Assembly: GCA_902787825.1 (NCBI GenBank)
Contig: CADAHS010000002.1
Location: forward strand, 1-64,000
Reading direction: 5' to 3'
From: an uncultured Ruminococcus sp.
GTDB lineage: Bacteria > Bacillota > Clostridia > Oscillospirales > Ruminococcaceae
Length of the DNA: 64,000 bases
Shown: in pieces, positions 17,944-26,065 of the stretch
Position numbering within the stretch: position 1 is the first letter of the stretch
Layout of the letters: each line of letters begins with the position of its first letter
Translations under genes and position numbers: made by a program
Notes under the pieces: generated by a model
The model's input: only the letters and a program-made list of their open reading frames with translations
Told to the model about the DNA's origin: nothing
Database searches by the model: none

Positions 17944-20391
17944 TCATTCGTATTTCAGCTCAGCAGCTGTGTTCATTTTTCTCAGCGAAACTATCGGCTT
18001 GACTGCCGCAAGCAAAAGCACTGCGATCATTGCGATCATAAACGCTGCGATGATCACAATGTCGAACCTGATCGCAACTACCATTCCGATATTGTCAAGC
18101 GTTGTATCTATCAGCTTTGTGAGCACAGTTCCCAGCAGCACCGCAAGTATCCCGGCAGTAAGCGACGAGAAAAGTGTCTCAAGCATTATAAGCTTTGAAA
18201 GCTTCTTCTTGCTTGCAGCGACAGAGTGAAGCACTGCGTATTTTCTTTTTGACTGTTCAAATCCTATCACTGCATTGCTCACCGCACCCAGCAGCGAAAG
18301 CACACAGCCGACTCCGAAGATCGAATAGAGGATAGTCATGATGTTTTTGCTGTCCTCTTCATTTTCTTCCCTTTGCTGCTGCGCCGTGATGACATCAGCA
18401 TCAGGCAGCCTTTGCTGGATCTGTTGTGTAAACTCGTCCACACTCAGCTTATCTGAAAGATCAGCATAAATGGTATCTATACGATCTCCGAACTGAGTGA
18501 TATACCACTTGCGGTTCACGACCAGAAGGTTGCGGTGTGCCGCAACAGTCGGGCATATATCAACTATTTTAAGATCGAACGTCGGATTTGACCGAGCACC
18601 GTTTTCATCAATAATGTAGTCATCTTCATCAACGATCCTGATAGTGTCACCCGTTTTCACACCGTATTTTTCTGCAAAATCGCTTCCCATTACCGCCTCG
18701 CCCTCTGCCGGCTCTGCTTTGATACCCTCAATTATCGGGTTAAGCTTAAACTCACCGAACGCTGCGATTTCTGTGTACGTTTTCTTATTGCCGTTGATGG
18801 ACATATTGAATGTTGAGCCGGTGTATATCTCTGAGCGCTGCACACCGTCGATCTTTGTGATGAACTCACACTTTTTGCTTTCCTTGTAGACATTAACAGC
18901 CACCTCGTAATTGTAGTGATCTGTCGAATACTGATCCTTGATAGCACCGCTTGTTATCAGCACAGCCGTTGTTATCGCAAGCGCAATAAACGTAAGCTGC
19001 GTGCTCGTCACAGTGCTCTTTTTGTGCGAGCATTCATTGGCTGCAAACTTTGCACACGAAAGTCCCAGTGCACCAAATAGCTTTACAAACAGCATCGAAA
19101 CAAGCTTTATTATTATAGGCACCACCATTACCGAACCTACGCACACAAGTGAGATCGCCGCAATGCTCGGGATCGTTTCATGCACAAACATACCCGTCAC
19201 TAAACCCGCACTCAGCATCACCGCACCGACCACGACCTTTTTTTTGCTGATATGATATGCAGCGTCCCTTGACGAGAAAATAATATCTCTTACCGGAGTC
19301 TTTACCGCCTTGATAAGTGCGCCCGACTGGCTGACTATCTGTATTATCACTGCAAGCAGCACAGAGATCGGATACCACCAGATCGCCAGAGTGTAATCAC
19401 CTATCGTGCCAAATAATGCAGTCACAGCAAAATATCCGCAGAACATAAATATCACCGCACCGATGATACCGCCTACCAGTCCGTATACGGCACTTTCGAT
19501 TATCAGCAGCGCTGAGGTCTTTGGGATACTTCCTCCAATGCTTCGCAGCGTGCCGATAGATGAGAGCCTCTCGTTTGCGATATGGCGTGACATCGAGAAT
19601 GTGAGAAACAGCGTCATCAGCAGTATCACCGCAAAGATAAGATAAAATACCGTCGTCTGGTTATTGATCTCATCTATCAGATCGTCCGTAATAAGCGGCG
19701 CAAACGTATACTGCTGCTTTTCGTATTTCTTTTGCATATCAATACAAAACTGCATAGCATCAACATCATTAGGCAGGTCGATCATTGCAGATGAAAAGCC
19801 TTTTCTTCCCGAGATCGCCTTGTAATTATCCATGCTTAAAAAGACCGTGTTTTCATGACGGCGCATATACTTGTCGCTGCTGAGCTGATTTACTTTAAGC
19901 GATAAAGTCTTACTCTCAGGCTTTGTATCATCATTGGCAGCAACGACCGTCAGAGTTATGCTGTCGCCCTGTTTCAGGCCTGTTTTTTTTGAAAACGCCT
20001 CAGAAATGATTACTCCGCTGCCTGCATCATATTCGCTCTCACATATTCCGAGCTTCTTGGCTTCTTTTGTATCCATGTATCTGAAGGTTGCAGAGTATTC
20101 GCCTTTTTGCGACTTGACTCTGCCATTAATACTTGCAATGTATAATATCGTTGTTGTGCTTGGGAAATCGGCTTTGTTTAATTTCAGATCATGCGATCTG
20201 TCCAAAACCAGCATCTCCGCACCGCCGTACGCCGCAAGCATTCTTTCACGCATCGCCTGTTCAGGCGCCTCTCTTCCCGCAACGCAGAAAAGCATCGCAA
20301 ACGCAGAAGCCGCAAGAGCAATTATTATAGCGAACGAGCGCAGCGGCTTGCCTGTTATATTCCTCCTAATAAGCCTGCCCAGGATAAACAT
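17944..20391 (-). CDS. FtsX/MacB-type ABC transporter permease
   Basis: This 815-residue permease begins MFILGRLIRRNITGKPLRSF, with an N-terminal helix, a long extracellular region, an FtsX block of several helices around FAVILLMTLFLTFSMSRHIANERLSS, a second half with further helices, another large extracellular domain, and a C-terminal FtsX block. The double FtsX architecture resembles transporters that move lipoproteins or peptides or sense cell-wall antibiotics. The longer open frame reaching 20748 is not used: AAAGGA lies 9 bases before the ATG at 20391 and the extra 119 residues run through the regulatory region. It heads the operon permease-ATPase-regulator-kinase. Confidence 0.9.
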   Translation of the reverse strand: MFILGRLIRRNITGKPLRSFAIIIALAASAFAMLFCVAGREAPEQAMRERMLAAYGGAEMLVLDRSHDLKLNKADFPSTTTILYIASINGRVKSQKGEYSATFRYMDTKEAKKLGICESEYDAGSGVIISEAFSKKTGLKQGDSITLTVVAANDDTKPESKTLSLKVNQLSSDKYMRRHENTVFLSMDNYKAISGRKGFSSAMIDLPNDVDAMQFCIDMQKKYEKQQYTFAPLITDDLIDEINNQTTVFYLIFAVILLMTLFLTFSMSRHIANERLSSIGTLRSIGGSIPKTSALLIIESAVYGLVGGIIGAVIFMFCGYFAVTALFGTIGDYTLAIWWYPISVLLAVIIQIVSQSGALIKAVKTPVRDIIFSSRDAAYHISKKKVVVGAVMLSAGLVTGMFVHETIPSIAAISLVCVGSVMVVPIIIKLVSMLFVKLFGALGLSCAKFAANECSHKKSTVTSTQLTFIALAITTAVLITSGAIKDQYSTDHYNYEVAVNVYKESKKCEFITKIDGVQRSEIYTGSTFNMSINGNKKTYTEIAAFGEFKLNPIIEGIKAEPAEGEAVMGSDFAEKYGVKTGDTIRIVDEDDYIIDENGARSNPTFDLKIVDICPTVAAHRNLLVVNRKWYITQFGDRIDTIYADLSDKLSVDEFTQQIQQRLPDADVITAQQQREENEEDSKNIMTILYSIFGVGCVLSLLGAVSNAVIGFEQSKRKYAVLHSVAASKKKLSKLIMLETLFSSLTAGILAVLLGTVLTKLIDTTLDNIGMVVAIRFDIVIIAAFMIAMIAVLLLAAVKPIVSLRKMNTAAELKYE

Positions 20392-20452
20392 AACATCAGT
20401 CCTTTCATTTTGATCTGAGATTATCATAACATACAACAAACGGTCAGACAGC

Positions 20453-20489
20453 ATTTTGTGGTGAATTGCACATATTTTGTGGCGAGTTG
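20453..20489. promoter_or_regulatory. Paired direct repeats, candidate LytTR regulator site
   Basis: ATTTTGTGGTGAATTG at 20453 and ATTTTGTGGCGAGTTG at 20474 are direct repeats 21 bases apart, two helical turns. A weaker inverted relative (AATTTCACCACC) follows at about 20501. The spacing suits LytTR dimers. The site sits between the divergent permease and small secreted-protein genes, both of which have weak -35 elements. The link to the LytTR regulator of this operon is inference. Confidence 0.5.
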
Positions 20490-20596
20490 AATCCCCTCGT
20501 AATTTCACCACCTGACAATGCCTTTTCACAACATTTCCAATCACAAGCACAGATTTTAATGCTATTCTTTCAGCAAATGAAAGGGAGGTCTTGCAC

Positions 20597-21007
20597 ATGA
20601 AAAAGATCATTTTTGCAGCAGTATTTATCACAGCGCTCGTCGGAGCATTCTTTGTAATATTTATCCCCGGCGAGATAACCCGGGACGATATCCTCAAAGA
20701 TCTTGAAACAAACCGCAGTGCATTCACAAAAGTCGGGGAGTATTTCATTCAGCACGATGAGATCACTCCCGGATACATCTATAACAATGACGCACCTAAA
20801 TATAAGGAAATAGAAAGCGAGATCAAAAAGTCGCTCGGCAAGGTTTTTCTGTGTCTGAAAGTAAGCGCTGACCATAGGGAGATCATATTTGAAACGTCAG
20901 CAGGTGATTCGGATAACCACAGGCTCATCTACTCACCATATGACAAACCAAAAAGTGTGTCAGGCTCCGAAACCACCAAGTTCGGTACCTGGTATATCAA
21001 AATGTGA
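20597..21007 (+). CDS. Small secreted or membrane-anchored protein, function unknown
   Basis: The 136-residue protein has a short basic start and a hydrophobic segment (residues 3-25, IIFAAVFITALVGAFFVIF), either an uncleaved anchor or a signal peptide. The rest is a soluble extracellular domain with no motif I recognise. AAGGGAGG at 20581-20588 selects ATG at 20597 rather than TTG at 20591. It is transcribed divergently from the ABC transporter and kinase operon across the candidate LytTR site, so it may be co-regulated with that system. A strong terminator follows. It has no close relative elsewhere in the window. Confidence 0.8.
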   Translation: MKKIIFAAVFITALVGAFFVIFIPGEITRDDILKDLETNRSAFTKVGEYFIQHDEITPGYIYNNDAPKYKEIESEIKKSLGKVFLCLKVSADHREIIFETSAGDSDNHRLIYSPYDKPKSVSGSETTKFGTWYIKM

Positions 21008-21013
21008 ATATAG

Positions 21014-21052
21014 AAAAATCGTTGTTCAGCCATTGAGAACAACGATTTTTTT
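21014..21052 (+). terminator. Terminator after the small secreted protein
   Basis: AAAAATCGTTGTTC pairs with GAACAACGATTTTT around nine bases and continues in T. The A-run on the left also lets it act for the minus strand. Confidence 0.88.
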
Positions 21053-21109
21053 AATATAGTCAGAAGATTTTAAGTTGTCTTTGCCCTTAATTTTTTGAAA
21101 CGCCTGTCA

Positions 21110-22780
21110 TTAACTCTGACCTGCTTTTTGGGGACATCCGCAGTTGTTGCAGAATTTCCCTGTATTCTCATCATAACCACATTCACTGCACGTCCACTTG
21201 CCGCACGTTTCACCAACCCCCGACGCTGTATGCGCTATGCCGCCTTTTTTCGTCGGCTCACCCGGGTCTGCCGCCGCAGTGATCCCGGAAAAGCCCTGCA
21301 TTCCCCCCGTCCGTGGCGGTTCACGGCGTGAAGAAACTATGACACTCTCAGTGCAAAGCCTGTCAGTAAACTCTCTCAGCTTTGCAGTGATACTCTCGCC
21401 GCCGTGTTGATCTAAAGCAGCCGGGTCAATAGTGAACGCTTCAAAACTACGTCCTCCGACCGACGAATCATCAAAAACAATGCAGTAATGTGTACCACCC
21501 GAAATGTCAGTCATATTTGCAAAAGGACCATTTTTTGAACTATCAAAACTCAGCTTTGACAGGTTGGTCAGATTTTTGCTTCTGATAAACTCCTCAAGCT
21601 CAGCAGCTGCCTTTTCGCCGGCTGTGAACTCAGTCACCGCAGCGTCATATATCCCCTCCTGTATGTAACGTGTAACAGCCGTTTTGTCATCAGCCCAAAC
21701 AGCCTTTGTGCTGTCCTGCCTATGACTATTGATGCTCATACCGTTTGACCAGCTGCTGCTCTCAAAACTTATAAGCCTGCCGTGAGCGACCTCTGTTCCA
21801 AGCAAAGCCGTCAGCTGCTCATCAGGCTTGTCCTCGGGGAAAAGCTTCATTGCCTTCATCATTTCAGTGATCCCGTTTGGGATACCCATTTTCCTTGCAG
21901 ATTCCGACGGCTGAACAGTCCCGGACTGCTCCTTCTGCTTTTTGTCACGTCCTGGATCAAGATCCGGTCGCCACCTGCCGCAGTTCAGGCAAAACTTTCC
22001 CTGATTACCTCCCTGCCCACATTCCGGGCATTCCCAATCTCCGCCGTTGTAGACCAACTCTCCCGCTTCTTTCTTCACAGCATCGGCTTCGTTTTGCGTG
22101 CACGGCTTTGGCTGTCCGCAGTTAAAGCAGAACTTTCCCTCGTTGCCCTGCGCATTGCACTGCGGACAATCCCATTTGCCGCTGTCAGCCGCCTGCCCGT
22201 TCACATCGAACACCTTCGGCTCTTTGTATTCGGGGAACCACATCTTTTTCATCTCAATTACACGAGCATCGGTCACAGGTGTCTGCTTCTGGCTTATCAA
22301 ACGGTCCTCAGTCAAAAAGCTGTTGAAGATCTCATTGATCTCACTTATCACCTCGCCCCCGCCGTAAAACTTGGCAGTTTCGCAGTTGAATGAAAAAGTA
22401 TTGCCTATTCGGTCGTCAGTGAAAAGTGTGATGCCGCTTGAACTCGAATAATCAAAAACAACAGGACGGTTATCCTTTTGCGGGTCAATACGCATTTTCC
22501 CCCATGCGTAAAGGTTCTCCCTTTCGGCGATCTCAGATATCCTTTGCAAAGCACCCTCATCAGCCCGGTAGATATTCTCCACTGTCCCGTCCATTTCACT
22601 TTTGTGTTCGTGCACTATTACAAATCCACCCTCGCCCTCTTTGAGCGTAAACTTGTCGCTGACACCGCTGAACATCATCATTCCATGCGAGCTTGAATGT
22701 CTGTCAACAGCGATCAGCTTCCCGTGTGCAACGTTCTTTTTCTTTACGTCCTCAAGTGTCGGATACTGTATCCCGTCCAT
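21110..22780 (-). CDS. Duplicated-domain protein with three zinc ribbons, function unknown
   Basis: The 556-residue protein contains two copies of an unrecognised domain, beginning VAHGKLIAVDRHSSSHGM near residue 18 and VAHGRLISFESSSWSNGM near residue 330. Three zinc ribbons are present, each of form W-x-C-x2-C ... GKFC-x2-CG: WDCPQC/GKFCFNCG near 205, WECPEC/GKFCLNCG near 250, and WTCSEC/GKFCNNCG near 530. There is no signal peptide or membrane segment. Zinc-ribbon sets of this kind often occur in Firmicutes accessory proteins beside SPFH or virion-core-like proteins, but no function can be assigned. It has its own promoter, divergent from the metallophosphoesterase gene. Confidence 0.83.
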   Translation of the reverse strand: MDGIQYPTLEDVKKKNVAHGKLIAVDRHSSSHGMMMFSGVSDKFTLKEGEGGFVIVHEHKSEMDGTVENIYRADEGALQRISEIAERENLYAWGKMRIDPQKDNRPVVFDYSSSSGITLFTDDRIGNTFSFNCETAKFYGGGEVISEINEIFNSFLTEDRLISQKQTPVTDARVIEMKKMWFPEYKEPKVFDVNGQAADSGKWDCPQCNAQGNEGKFCFNCGQPKPCTQNEADAVKKEAGELVYNGGDWECPECGQGGNQGKFCLNCGRWRPDLDPGRDKKQKEQSGTVQPSESARKMGIPNGITEMMKAMKLFPEDKPDEQLTALLGTEVAHGRLISFESSSWSNGMSINSHRQDSTKAVWADDKTAVTRYIQEGIYDAAVTEFTAGEKAAAELEEFIRSKNLTNLSKLSFDSSKNGPFANMTDISGGTHYCIVFDDSSVGGRSFEAFTIDPAALDQHGGESITAKLREFTDRLCTESVIVSSRREPPRTGGMQGFSGITAAADPGEPTKKGGIAHTASGVGETCGKWTCSECGYDENTGKFCNNCGCPQKAGQS

Positions 22781-22815
22781 TTTAGTACCTCCCCCATTTC
22801 AATTTTTATGCCATC

Positions 22816-22844
22816 ATTTTAGCATACAAAATACAGGCTGTCAA
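22816..22844 (-). promoter_or_regulatory. Promoter of the zinc-ribbon protein gene
   Basis: Minus-strand TTGACA (22839-22844), 17 bases and TAAAAT (22816-22821). Confidence 0.75.
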
Positions 22845-22857
22845 CACATTTTTTCCG

Positions 22858-22886
22858 TTGACGCATCAGCCTCGGTGTGGTATAAT
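22858..22886 (+). promoter_or_regulatory. Promoter of the metallophosphoesterase gene
   Basis: TTGACG, 17 bases and TATAAT with a TGG extension. Its -35 lies 14 bases from that of the divergent promoter. Confidence 0.8.
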
Positions 22887-22922
22887 TATCACAAATAAGA
22901 TATACTGATACAGGAGATAAAA

Positions 22923-23687
22923 ATGAAAGAGACCTTTTATAAATATAATGTCCCCCTGAAGATCTGCCTGCTTTCCGACATTCACGATAAACCGTTTGAT
23001 GAGATAACCCTTTCGCTCAAAAAAAACAAGCCTGACCTGATCGCCGTTGCAGGAGATATCATAAACAGAATCAGACTCGACACCGATGTTGCAGTGATGA
23101 AAAGAACGCCATATGCGCTGGATTTTCTCAAAGCCTGTGTGCAGATCTCACCCACATTCTTTTCGCTTGGGAACCACGAGTGGATGCTTTCAGAACAGGA
23201 CAAGCAGATAATTCGCGATTGCGGCGTGCACCTTGTTGACAACAGCTGGGAGTCTTTCGGAGAAATGCTCATCGGCGGACTGACCTCATCAGGTGCAGTC
23301 GCATACGATAATTTCCGCAGGAATAGATCAGAGGCATATCCTTACTGGCACTATTTCAATGCTCCCCAGCGTCACGAACCAAAGCTTGACTGGCTTGATG
23401 AGTTTGAAAAACTACCCGGGTATAAGCTCCTGCTGTGTCACCACCCCGAATACCAGCCAAAATACCTGAGCACAAGAAAGATAGATCTGATACTCAGCGG
23501 TCATGCCCACGGCGGACAGATACGCATCTTCGGGCAAGGGCTTTTCGCACCGGGGCAAGGGATATTCCCCGGATACACAAGCGGAGTCCACGGTAATATG
23601 ATAATCTCCCGTGGGCTTGCAAATACCGCACACGCTGTCCCACGCCTGTTCAACCGCCGTGAGATCGTTTATATAATACCCGAATAA
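22923..23687 (+). CDS. Calcineurin-like metallophosphoesterase
   Basis: This is a 254-residue metallophosphoesterase of the YkuE/UDP-diacylglucosamine-type branch. The di-metal motifs are complete: LLSDIHDKP (D-x-H), VAGDIIN (GD), SLGNHEW (GNHE), LLCHHPEY and LSGHAHGGQ (GHxH). No signal peptide is seen. Related proteins hydrolyse phosphodiesters, but the substrate here is unknown. It is followed by a 78-base cloverleaf and then the AmmeMemoRadiSam genes, with which it could share a transcript because no terminator with a T-run lies between them. Confidence 0.92.
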   Translation: MKETFYKYNVPLKICLLSDIHDKPFDEITLSLKKNKPDLIAVAGDIINRIRLDTDVAVMKRTPYALDFLKACVQISPTFFSLGNHEWMLSEQDKQIIRDCGVHLVDNSWESFGEMLIGGLTSSGAVAYDNFRRNRSEAYPYWHYFNAPQRHEPKLDWLDEFEKLPGYKLLLCHHPEYQPKYLSTRKIDLILSGHAHGGQIRIFGQGLFAPGQGIFPGYTSGVHGNMIISRGLANTAHAVPRLFNRREIVYIIPE

Positions 23688-23704
23688 AACACACCTTGCT
23701 CACA

Positions 23705-23782
23705 GCGGTCGCACAAGCCTTCCTGCGAAGGCTTGCATGGCGCAAAGCGCCGCTTGCAGGCTTTGCCTGCAAGTGCGACCGC
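23705..23782. repeat. Perfect four-helix cloverleaf element
   Basis: An outer stem GCGGTCGCAC / GTGCGACCGC (10 perfect pairs) encloses three abutting hairpins: AAGCCTTC-CTGC-GAAGGCTT, GGCGC-AAA-GCGCC with GC closing pairs, and TTGCAGGC-TTT-GCCTGCAA. No base lies between the first arm and the outer stem, nor between the third arm and the outer stem. It sits in the 118-base gap between two plus-strand genes, ending 23 bases before the next start codon. It is not a tRNA: there is no anticodon arm of the right size and no T-loop. Confidence 0.8.
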
Positions 23783-23805
23783 CCGACAAAAGAAAGGAGA
23801 GAGCT

Positions 23806-25119
23806 ATGCCTATACTAGCAGGATTTATCGTACCCCACCCGCCGCTGATAGTCGCCGAGATCGGACGAGGTCAGCAAAACCAGGTCAGAAAGACCATAGA
23901 CTCCTACCGGAGTGTTGCACAGCAGATCGCAAAACTGAAGCCGGAAACAATAATAATCTCAAGCCCCCATTGTGAGCTCCACAGGGATAAATTCCATATC
24001 AGTACAGGCACTAAAGCATCAGGCAGCTTCGCCGATTTCGCAGCGCCTCAGGTCAGCTTCGAGCAGACCTATGATACCCACATCACAAACGAGCTGATCG
24101 GGCTTTGCAAAAAGAATAACGTCCCCATCGCCACAGACGACAAAAGCTCAGCCGTGCTCGACCACGGCACAATGCTTCCGCTGTACTTCATCAAAAAAGT
24201 CTATCCCGACTTCAAACTCGTCAGACTCGGTCTGTCATGGACAACAATGAAAACTCATTTCAGATTCGGTCAGCTCGTCGCACAAGCCGTCAGCAGCTGC
24301 GGCTCAAATGCAGTCTATGTCGCAAGCGGCGACCTTTCTCATAAGCTTCAGCCCTACGGTCCCTATGGCTTTGCAAAAGAAGGTCCCGTCTACGACGACC
24401 TGCTGATAAGGACCTGTGAAAAAGGTGCGCTCAGCGAGCTTGCGGAATTTGACGAGCAGCTCTGCGCCAATGCAGCCGAGTGCGGCCACCGTTCGTTCGT
24501 GATCTTGTCAGGTGCCCTCAGCAATATGCCCGTGCGCTCAAAGGTCCTCTCCCACGAGACCGTCACAGGCGTGGGCTATGGCGTTTGCACCTTCTACCCG
24601 ATCAAACCCGAGGATCCATATGTCGCCCTCGCCCAAAAAGCTATCCGTGCCTTTGTCACAACCGGCGAAAAGATCCCCGTTCCCGACGATACCCCAAATG
24701 AGCTTGTGGATACCCGTGCCGCCGCCTTCGTCAGTATCCATAAGCATGGCAGCCTCCGTGGCTGTATCGGAACTATCCTCCCCACCGAACCCTCACTTGC
24801 GCAGGAGATCATCTCCAACGCCATCAGCGCCTGCTCCCGGGATTGGCGCTTTGACCCCGTCACCCCCGATGAGCTTGATGATCTTGAGATCAATGTCGAT
24901 GTCCTTACCGAACCCGAACTTATTGATTCAAAAGATAAGCTCGATGTCCGGCGTTACGGTGTCATCGTCACAAGCGCAGCGAAAAGAGGTCTGCTTCTGC
25001 CCGACCTCGAAGGCGTCGATTCTGTCGATCAGCAGATCAGCATCGCTATGCAAAAAGGCGGTATCCGTCAGAACGAACCAATGACCCTGCACCGCTTTGA
25101 AGTCGTGCGTCATAAATAA
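23806..25119 (+). CDS. AmmeMemoRadiSam system protein: Memo-like domain fused to AMMECR1
   Basis: The 437-residue protein has two parts. Residues 1-265 form a Memo/LigB-like domain: FIVPHPPLIVAEIGRG, ISSPHCELHRDKF, AVLDHGTMLPLYFI, LSWTTM and VASGDLSHKL supply the histidines typical of the fold. Residues 270-437 form an AMMECR1 domain with the hallmark LRGCIGT and SRDWRFDPVTPDEL. With the radical SAM protein encoded 12 bases downstream it makes up the AmmeMemoRadiSam set, conserved across bacteria and archaea but of uncertain biochemistry. AAAGGAGAG precedes ATG 23806; an in-frame ATG at 23737 lies inside the cloverleaf and is rejected. Confidence 0.93.
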   Translation: MPILAGFIVPHPPLIVAEIGRGQQNQVRKTIDSYRSVAQQIAKLKPETIIISSPHCELHRDKFHISTGTKASGSFADFAAPQVSFEQTYDTHITNELIGLCKKNNVPIATDDKSSAVLDHGTMLPLYFIKKVYPDFKLVRLGLSWTTMKTHFRFGQLVAQAVSSCGSNAVYVASGDLSHKLQPYGPYGFAKEGPVYDDLLIRTCEKGALSELAEFDEQLCANAAECGHRSFVILSGALSNMPVRSKVLSHETVTGVGYGVCTFYPIKPEDPYVALAQKAIRAFVTTGEKIPVPDDTPNELVDTRAAAFVSIHKHGSLRGCIGTILPTEPSLAQEIISNAISACSRDWRFDPVTPDELDDLEINVDVLTEPELIDSKDKLDVRRYGVIVTSAAKRGLLLPDLEGVDSVDQQISIAMQKGGIRQNEPMTLHRFEVVRHK

Positions 25120-25131
25120 GGAGTGTGAAAA

Positions 25132-25992
25132 ATGCCGGAATGTCAGATCTGTTTCAGACATTGCAAACTCAGCGAAGGTCAGACAGGCTTTTGCGGCGCA
25201 CGCATCTGTAAACAGGGAGCGATCATCGCTAAAAACTACGGCAGACTTACATCTGTCGCCCTCGACCCGATCGAAAAAAAGCCGCTGAGCAGGTTCTTCC
25301 CCGGCTCAATGATCCTCTCTGTCGGAAGCTTCGGCTGTAACCTCAGATGTCCCTTCTGCCAGAACCACGAGATCTCCTGGTCGCAGCAGGCTATGTCCTT
25401 TGCTCAAAAGCTTCACACGACCTCCCCCGAACAGCTTGTCGCCGCTGCGCAAAAATACCGTTCTCACGGAAATATCGGCATCGCCTTCACCTATAACGAA
25501 CCGCTGATAAGCTTTGAGTTTGTAAGAGATACTGCCATACTTTCCAAAAAAGAAGGATTGAAAACTGTCCTTGTCACCAACGGCACAGCCGACCTCAGCG
25601 TTCTCAGCAGTCTTTGCGGCTGCATCGACGCTATGAATATCGACCTCAAATGCTTTGACGAGCAAACCTATAAACACACCCTCGGCGGCGATCTTGAAAT
25701 GGTCAAACGTTTTATCAGTCAAGCCGTGAAGCTTTGCCATGTCGAGCTTACTACTCTGATCGTCCCAGGAATAAGCGACAACGAGCAGCAGTTCCGACAG
25801 CTCGTTTCATGGATAAGCGAGCTTACCGGTGCCAACGGCGAAAATATCGGCGGACAGACCGTGCTGCACATTACACGATATTTCCCACGCTTTAAAATGA
25901 CCAATACCCCTGCGACCGATATCCCCCTTATCCACCACTTTGCAGACATCGCAAAACAAAAGCTGAAATACGTCTGTATCGGCAACTGCTGA
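25132..25992 (+). CDS. amrS: AmmeMemoRadiSam system radical SAM enzyme
   Basis: This is a 286-residue radical S-adenosylmethionine protein related to pyruvate-formate-lyase-activating enzymes. The cluster-binding CxxxCxxC reads CNLRCPFC near residues 70-77, followed by the SAM-binding NGT motif in VTNGTADLS. The N terminus has extra cysteines, CQICFRHC and FCGARIC, resembling an auxiliary metal or cluster site. It lies 12 bases after the Memo-AMMECR1 fusion. Members of this system are thought to act in cofactor or RNA-related modification, but the reaction is not established. Confidence 0.93.
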   Translation: MPECQICFRHCKLSEGQTGFCGARICKQGAIIAKNYGRLTSVALDPIEKKPLSRFFPGSMILSVGSFGCNLRCPFCQNHEISWSQQAMSFAQKLHTTSPEQLVAAAQKYRSHGNIGIAFTYNEPLISFEFVRDTAILSKKEGLKTVLVTNGTADLSVLSSLCGCIDAMNIDLKCFDEQTYKHTLGGDLEMVKRFISQAVKLCHVELTTLIVPGISDNEQQFRQLVSWISELTGANGENIGGQTVLHITRYFPRFKMTNTPATDIPLIHHFADIAKQKLKYVCIGNC

Positions 25993-26065
25993 TATATCAT
26001 TAAAGTACATTTTTTTGGACTGCTACATCAGCAGGGATTTTTCATATACGAAAGGAGCACCAGCT

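Noticed and set aside
20392..20748. A 119-residue N-terminal extension of the FtsX-type permease
   Set aside because: The extension would run through the divergent regulatory region and the start of the other gene; a good ribosome site lies before the internal ATG at 20391.
23705..23782. A tRNA gene, suggested by the cloverleaf shape
   Set aside because: Arm sizes, loop sizes and invariant tRNA bases (T-loop, D-loop, CCA) are absent.
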